This document shows positions 59,401 to 64,000 of a stretch of DNA of 64,000 nucleotides, in pieces. Numbering within the stretch: the stretch's first letter is position 1; each line of letters begins with the position of its first letter. A program made the position numbers and the translations under genes. The notes beneath the pieces are model-generated. The model saw only the letters and a list, made by a program, of their open reading frames with translations, was not told where the DNA came from and ran no database searches. The DNA comes from Candidatus Altimarinota bacterium (lineage in GTDB: Bacteria > Patescibacteriota > Gracilibacteria > BD1-5 > UBA6164), in assembly GCA_019454605.1 (NCBI GenBank), contig JACFNZ010000004.1, positions 30,587 through 94,586 on the forward strand, written 5' to 3'.

Positions 59401-59643
59401 TTAGTAATAAGATTTCAACATATTTATATTTTCTTTTATTGATATATCATCGTTATAATATCAATTTTTAAATATAAAAAATATTGCTAGAATTGTAAAA
59501 AACAATAAAAAAACAAAAGTTAATTTATTTAATATTAAAATATTTGAAGACAAATTTAAAAAATTATCATTATTTAGCTTTTTTAAAATAAAAAACACCC
59601 AAATAAAAGTTGCAAAAAATATAAATATTCAAAATATTAACAT
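59401..59643 (-). CDS. small two-helix membrane protein
   Basis: 80 residues: helices FGIFIFFATFIWVFFIL and LTFVFLLFFTILAIFFIF separated by a polar loop, with a short tail YYNDDISIKENINMLKSYY. It lies 10 bases before the HIT gene on the minus strand. No family recognised. Confidence 0.55.
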
Positions 59644-59660
59644 AAAATTTTACTTTTTAT

Positions 59661-59705
59661 AAAAATTAGTATACTACTTTAGTATTTTTACTAAAAATTA
59701 GTATA
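59661..59705. repeat. direct repeat of 13 bases
   Basis: AAAAATTAGTATA at 59661-59673 and again at 59693-59705, the second beside an inverted copy (TAGTATTTTTACTAAAAATTAG). Lies in the gap of 142 bases ahead of the 124-residue gene. Possible operator. Confidence 0.5.
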
Positions 59706-59721
59706 TTTTTTTATTATTTTT

Positions 59722-59750
59722 TTGCAAATTTTAAAAAAGTAGAGTATTAT
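59722..59750 (+). promoter_or_regulatory. putative promoter
   Basis: TTGCAA, 17-base spacer, TATTAT; 36 bases ahead of the ATG of the following acidic protein. Confidence 0.5.
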
Positions 59751-59785
59751 ACTTATATATTTTTTATTTTTTAAACATATTTTTT

Positions 59786-60160
59786 ATGGCAGAGATAAAA
59801 CAAAACAACACAACATTTTATTTATCAGATGAAATTCAAGCAGAATTTCCAGAATTAATCAAACTTATTTTAGCAACAGAAAGTATGGATGATGAAGAAA
59901 GACAATATTGGTTTGATATAATGCCTTCAATGAACGATACTCAAATAGATAGATTATTTAATATCCTAGAAACAGAAAAAAAGAAGCTAGAAGAACTTGA
60001 ATTAAAATATCAAGAAGAAATAAAATCATTAAATGAAAGGCATTTAATAGAATGGCAAGAATTTCAATCTCGTGATGCTAAGAAAAAAATTGCTGAAGCT
60101 GAAAGTAAAGATAAAGATGAAGATCCAGATGATGTTTTAAATATGTTAAATAGTTTATAA
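59786..60160 (+). CDS. small acidic coiled-coil hypothetical protein
   Basis: 124 residues, no glycine. EIKQNNTTFYLSDEIQAEFPE, then SMDDEERQYWFDIMPSMND, and a helical Lys/Glu run (KKKLEELELKYQEEIKSLNE). Ends DDVLNMLNSL. Soluble. I know no family. Strong own promoter and terminator suggest a monocistronic, well-expressed gene. Confidence 0.65.
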   Translation: MAEIKQNNTTFYLSDEIQAEFPELIKLILATESMDDEERQYWFDIMPSMNDTQIDRLFNILETEKKKLEELELKYQEEIKSLNERHLIEWQEFQSRDAKKKIAEAESKDKDEDPDDVLNMLNSL

Positions 60161-60190
60161 AAAAACCTTTTTTTAAAAAGGTTTTTTTAT
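60158..60190. terminator. bidirectional terminator
   Basis: AAAAAACCTTTTTT / AAAAAGGTTTTTTT palindrome that overlaps the stop codon of the preceding gene and lies at the stop of the radical SAM gene. Confidence 0.8.
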
Positions 60191-61294
60191 TTAAATCAAC
60201 TCAGATATGATTTTATCAGTCAATGTTATATAATTATCATTTATTTTTATATAATCATTATTTTTTTCTAAAATTTTTTTATCTAAAAAATAATTTAATT
60301 TTTCTTTATCTAATTTATCAAATAAATCTTTATTAATTCAATTTATTCTAAATCAAAACATAATTTTTTCTAAAAATAAATCATTTTCATTTAAATTTTC
60401 TTTATACAAAAACTCTTTTTTATAGTATCATAAAAAATCATCTTTATAAGCATATCTTGTATTATTTAAAAAACTATGGCTTCAAAGTCAAAATCAAACC
60501 ATCTCACTATGATTCCAATAAGCTTTATTATGTTTGCATTCAAATCATTTTTTTGAAAAATTTGATAATTCATATCTAAAAAAACCTAACTTTTCTAAAT
60601 AATTTTTTATATCTAAATATTCTCTTAGATAATAGTTTTCTTCTATTCATATACTTTTCCAATTATTTGGATATTTTATTTTTTCAAATTTAGCATTTTC
60701 ATCTAAATCAACCTGATAATAATCTTCTAACATATAAACAGATATGTGAGTTAAATAATTATAATTTTTTAATACAAAATCAATATCTTTTTTTGTTTCT
60801 CAAATTTCAACAAAAGGAAGTCAAATAATAAAATCACAAGATATATTTTTTATATTACTTTCTTTTAATATTTCTAGTGCTTTTAGTGTTACACTACTTC
60901 ATTCTCTATTTATTTCCTTTAAAGATTTATCATTTAATGTTTGGATTCAAAAACTTATTCTATTTATTCATAATTTTTCCCATGATTTTAAATTTTCTAA
61001 ATTAATATTTTTAGGTGTAGTTTCAAGAGTTACTTCAATATCTTTTTTAAATCAAAACTTATTTTTTAAATTATCAATAATATTTTTTAAATCATCATAA
61101 GTTAAAATACTTGGAGTTCATCATCAAAAATAAATAGAATCTAATTTTTCTATTTTTTTATCATAAGAATTTATATCAAAAATTAAATGAGCTAAATATT
61201 TTTTAACAAGTATTTTATCAATACTTCAAACAGAAGCAAACCTACAATATTTGCATTTACTTTCACAAAAGGGGATATGTATATAACTAAACAT
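60191..61294 (-). CDS. hemW: HemW-like radical SAM protein
   Basis: 367 residues. SYIHIPFCESKCKYCRF carries the radical-SAM C-x3-C-x2-C cluster motif with HemW spacing. IYFGGGTPSILTYDDL, ETTPKNINLENL, RISFGIQTLNDKSLKEINRE, CDFIIGLPFVE, the later KCKHNKAYWNHSEMVGFGLGSHSF and the winged end. HemW is a heme chaperone rather than a coproporphyrinogen oxidase. No heme genes are visible here, so its partner is unclear. Confidence 0.85.
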
Positions 61295-61369
61295 TTTTTA
61301 ATAATTTTTAAGTATTATTCTAGTATAGATATTTATTTCTATAATAATAAAAAAAACTAGTAAAATATA

Positions 61370-61398
61370 TTGACAAAAATAAATATTATGTATAGTAT
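61370..61398 (+). promoter_or_regulatory. putative promoter of the terminal gene cluster
   Basis: TTGACA, 17-base spacer, TAGTAT (TATAGT overlaps at 61391-61396), 33 bases before the ATG at 61431. Confidence 0.5.
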
Positions 61399-61430
61399 AT
61401 TTTGACTAATATTAAAATTATTTTTTAATT

Positions 61431-62714
61431 ATGATTAATAAAATAGATATATCACCTACTAAGCCATCATATACAGATTATTTTAAATATTTTTGTCAAA
61501 AGTTATGATTAAACTTTTGACAAGCTATTATGTGAGAAGAGAGAATTGATTCTTGGAAAGATTTATTTTCAATATTTTCTGGTATAATAAAAACATATAA
61601 TTATAAACAAAAATTAAATAAAGAAAATTTTTTAGAAAATAAAGGGAAGTTTGAAAATACATTATTTTTAGTTTGAACAAATTTCATAGTTTGATATATA
61701 AAATATATTAAAGATTCACTTAACATATTAAAAGAATCTAAAATGAATATATATACTTCAGAGAAAATATTAGATCTAGATGAAGAATTAGATGAATTAT
61801 TAATAATAATACAAGAAAAAAATTTAATTAATGATTGGAAATGAGTAAGAGATTATATTGATACTTTTCAAGAAAGATTAGATGAAATACATTTAGAAGT
61901 TCAAAAATTTAATAAAGAAAGTAAGCAATATCAAAAAGAAAAAGAAATACAAGAATTAAAAGAAAAATCAATCAAAGATTTAAAAATTAAATCATGGAAT
62001 AAATTACTAAGTAATAAAAACTTATCTAATCAACAACTTTATCAAATTCAACAACATTTATTACCAGAAAATAGTTTAAAAGATACAACAAAAGATATTA
62101 TAGATAATATTTGAACTAAAACTAAAGGAGTTATATATTGAATTAATAAATTAAATTTAGAAGATAATAGAATATTAAATGCTATAAAGTCAGTTCAAGA
62201 TAGAGAGAAAGATAATTTTAATAATTTTTCTCGACAATTAAGAAATGATTTACATTTAAAGTATTGAAAAGCTTCTAATGATGAATTATATTTTAATTCT
62301 TTAAAAGAAGTTGTTGAAGAATCAAATGAAGGTGATTTAATCTCTCTAAATATAATTTGATATGAATATTTTAATATAGAAGGTATTAAAAAATTAGAAA
62401 ACTCAAAATATCACAAACGAAAAGTAGAGTTTAAAAAATTATGAGAAGATAAAGTAAATAATATAGACTTAATTTTAGATACATCAAAAGTTATAGCTTG
62501 ACAACAAGCTAAAGTCTGAATTGCTTTTTGAAATAAAATATCAAAAATAGAATTTTTAAACATAAATAAAATAACAAATATATGAGTAAAAATTAAAAAA
62601 GAAGAAAAAAAACCTAATTTTAAAAATACATCTGATTTTAAAAACAATATTTTTAGAAAAACTAAAAATTATTTTATTAATAAATACAATAATATATTTA
62701 AAAAAACAGCTTAA
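61431..62714 (+). CDS. hypothetical protein, unknown cluster gene 1
   Basis: 427 residues, Lys/Asn/Ile-rich, mostly helical. DYFKYFCQKLGLNFGQAIMGEERIDSWKDLF at the N-terminus, a coiled coil at about residues 140-185 (FNKESKQYQKEKEIQELKEK), then QQHLLPENSLKD. A single Cys. No signal or clear membrane helix. Unknown fold. Starts the cluster 17 bases ahead of the next gene. Confidence 0.65.
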
Positions 62715-62731
62715 TATTTTAAAAAAACTAT

Positions 62732-63856
62732 ATGCAAAATACTAATACTTTTAATAATTATTCTAATTTTAATAGTAAATCTAATTTTATTCCCGTTCCT
62801 GAACCTATAAAAAAAACTATAGATTTTTTTGGTAAAAAAATTTCATCTATAGTTTGATGATTTAAAGAAGCCTTTCAAGATAAACCTAAAAGTATTACTT
62901 TTAAATCTTTTTTTTCATGAAATATTCAAACAAATAATCAAGATAATAGTTTTTCTTGATTAAAGATTAAAAATATAAAAGATGAAATAAAAATCAATTG
63001 ATTAAATACAGCAAATTTTAAAAAATCAACTTTTAGGTTAACAACTTCAGATTTTAATATTCCAAATAAATCAAATTTTTATGATTACAATTGAAAATAC
63101 ATAGATACTTTTAAAAAATGAGTTAATATTTTATCGTCTGTTTGAAAAGAAATTTATTTTTTATGAGATGAGGCTTTTTTGTATATTGATTGACATAATA
63201 ATACAAAAGATTGAAATAAGACTTTAGAACCTTGATATTTAAGAGCATCATGGCTTGATACATATATCATAACTGAAAAAGAAAGAGAGAGAAAATTAAA
63301 AGAGAAACAAAATAATTCATATAATTCATATAAGTTTCAAAATACTAATAATATTAAAATAAATAATTATAGAAAACAAAATAATCAAGAAAAAATAAAT
63401 CAAGATATTTATTCTAATTCACAATGAGGTTTATTTTCTTGATATAAATGATTAGATGGGAATGAATTACCAGAATATATAATAAAGGCTGTTGCTATAA
63501 ATTATTTTTGAAAAGAGTTTAAAGTAAAATTAGAAGAAGATATTAATAAAACTGATAGTCAAATATCTACTATAAGAGATATTATAATAAATAATAGATT
63601 AAAAAATAAAACTTATCCTCCAAATATAGATTATATTTCTATACAAAAAGAGAAAATTTGAAAAAAACACAAATTAAAAGTATTATCTCAAGCTATAGAT
63701 GATGCTTATAGTTCAAAAAATAATGAAATAAATCCAGAAATTGAAAAATTAATAATATCAATAAAAAAAACTAAAGAATGGGATAAAATCCTAGATAGAT
63801 CTACAAAAATTTCAAAAAGGTTAAAAAAAACTAATAAATTTAAAAATGCTAAATAA
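62732..63856 (+). CDS. hypothetical protein, unknown cluster gene 2
   Basis: 374 residues, very basic and Asn-rich. No membrane helix. FNSKSNFIPVPEPIKKTIDFFGKKISSIVGGF (no signal), YLRASWLDTYIITEKERERKLKEK, GLFSGYKGLDGNELPEYIIK. Its end (KTNKFKNAK) overlaps the third gene's start. I recognise no family. A repeated theme of basic Asn/Lys-rich segments with the first gene suggests a joint structure. Confidence 0.65.
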
Positions 63857-64000
63857 ACACTTGGAATTAAAAAATAATTTTATTTATTTTAAAATAATTT
63901 TTGATTATAATATATTTGATGCTAAACAAAAAAATGATTGGAAAAATTTTTTATTAGATATATGATTTAATGAAGATGATTTTTTAATTTATAAAAATAT
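63846..64000 (+). CDS. hypothetical protein, unknown cluster gene 3, 3' end beyond window
   Basis: 51 residues visible (LNKHLELKNNFIYFKIIFDYN and DWKNFLLDIGFNEDDFLIYKN). It starts 11 bases before the previous gene ends (ATG at 63846), so it is in the same operon. Incomplete at the window edge. No family recognised. Confidence 0.55.

Noticed and set aside
61431..64000. Prophage or phage tail module
   Set aside because: No integrase, terminase, capsid or tail motif could be recognised in the three genes.

Overview
The window comes from a very AT-rich bacterium that reads UGA as glycine (translation table 25), which points to Candidatus Absconditabacteria (SR1) or Gracilibacteria of the CPR. 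The evidence is direct: in-frame TGA codons sit at invariant glycines of well-known motifs (Walker A of SbcC and UvrB, MurA GGC, HsdM, thymidylate synthase), and genes only become full length when just TAA and TAG are taken as stops. All coordinates and proteins below were read with TGA = Gly. Most starts have an A/T-rich leader and no visible Shine-Dalgarno sequence.

Layout. 0-8.5 kb: SbcC (its ATG begins one base before the window), a metallo-beta-lactamase-fold protein, a PriA-like protein that lacks the N-terminal helicase half, and a 1134-residue polytopic membrane protein. 8.6-16 kb: a type I restriction-modification island in the order hsdR, IS3 remnant, hsdS, GC-rich palindromic repeat, DUF559 nuclease, Fic-like protein, hsdM. 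16-24.6 kb: uvrB, malic enzyme, a T4SS-type pilin, a murA/small membrane protein/PrsW-protease operon, and a PH-like membrane protein with mltG. 24.6-39.4 kb: AGOG-like DNA glycosylase, 3D/peptidoglycan-binding protein, tRNA-Gln, thrS with an attenuator-like leader, M23 peptidase, MFS-like transporter, dnaA, a lytic transglycosylase, a DUF2304-GT2 fusion, a second transglycosylase-like protein, pilT and a hypothetical protein.

39.5-53.9 kb is a surface and pilus region: a Cys-rich secreted protein with an Asn/Thr linker, a LemA-like protein, an LPQTG-anchored protein, prepilins, a flippase, a TPR protein, a prepilin with a FISUMP-like tail, and a minus-strand operon with a 927-residue prepilin, a DUF1554-like lectin-fold protein, two small prepilins and a pilus-type membrane protein. 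53.9-61.3 kb: thyA-folA-terC, an exported coiled-coil protein, a solute-binding protein, a HIT protein, two small unknown genes and a HemW-like radical SAM protein. 61.4-64 kb: three consecutive unrecognised genes on the plus strand, the last cut by the window edge.

Taken together, few biosynthetic genes appear (murA, thyA, folA, malic enzyme) against many murein-acting enzymes, pilins and adhesin-like proteins. This fits an epibiotic or predatory CPR cell that attaches to a host and remodels cell wall; the lifestyle is inference. Gene-free stretches are all shorter than about 300 bases, except the hsdR-hsdS gap (11304-11665), which holds the IS3 remnant.
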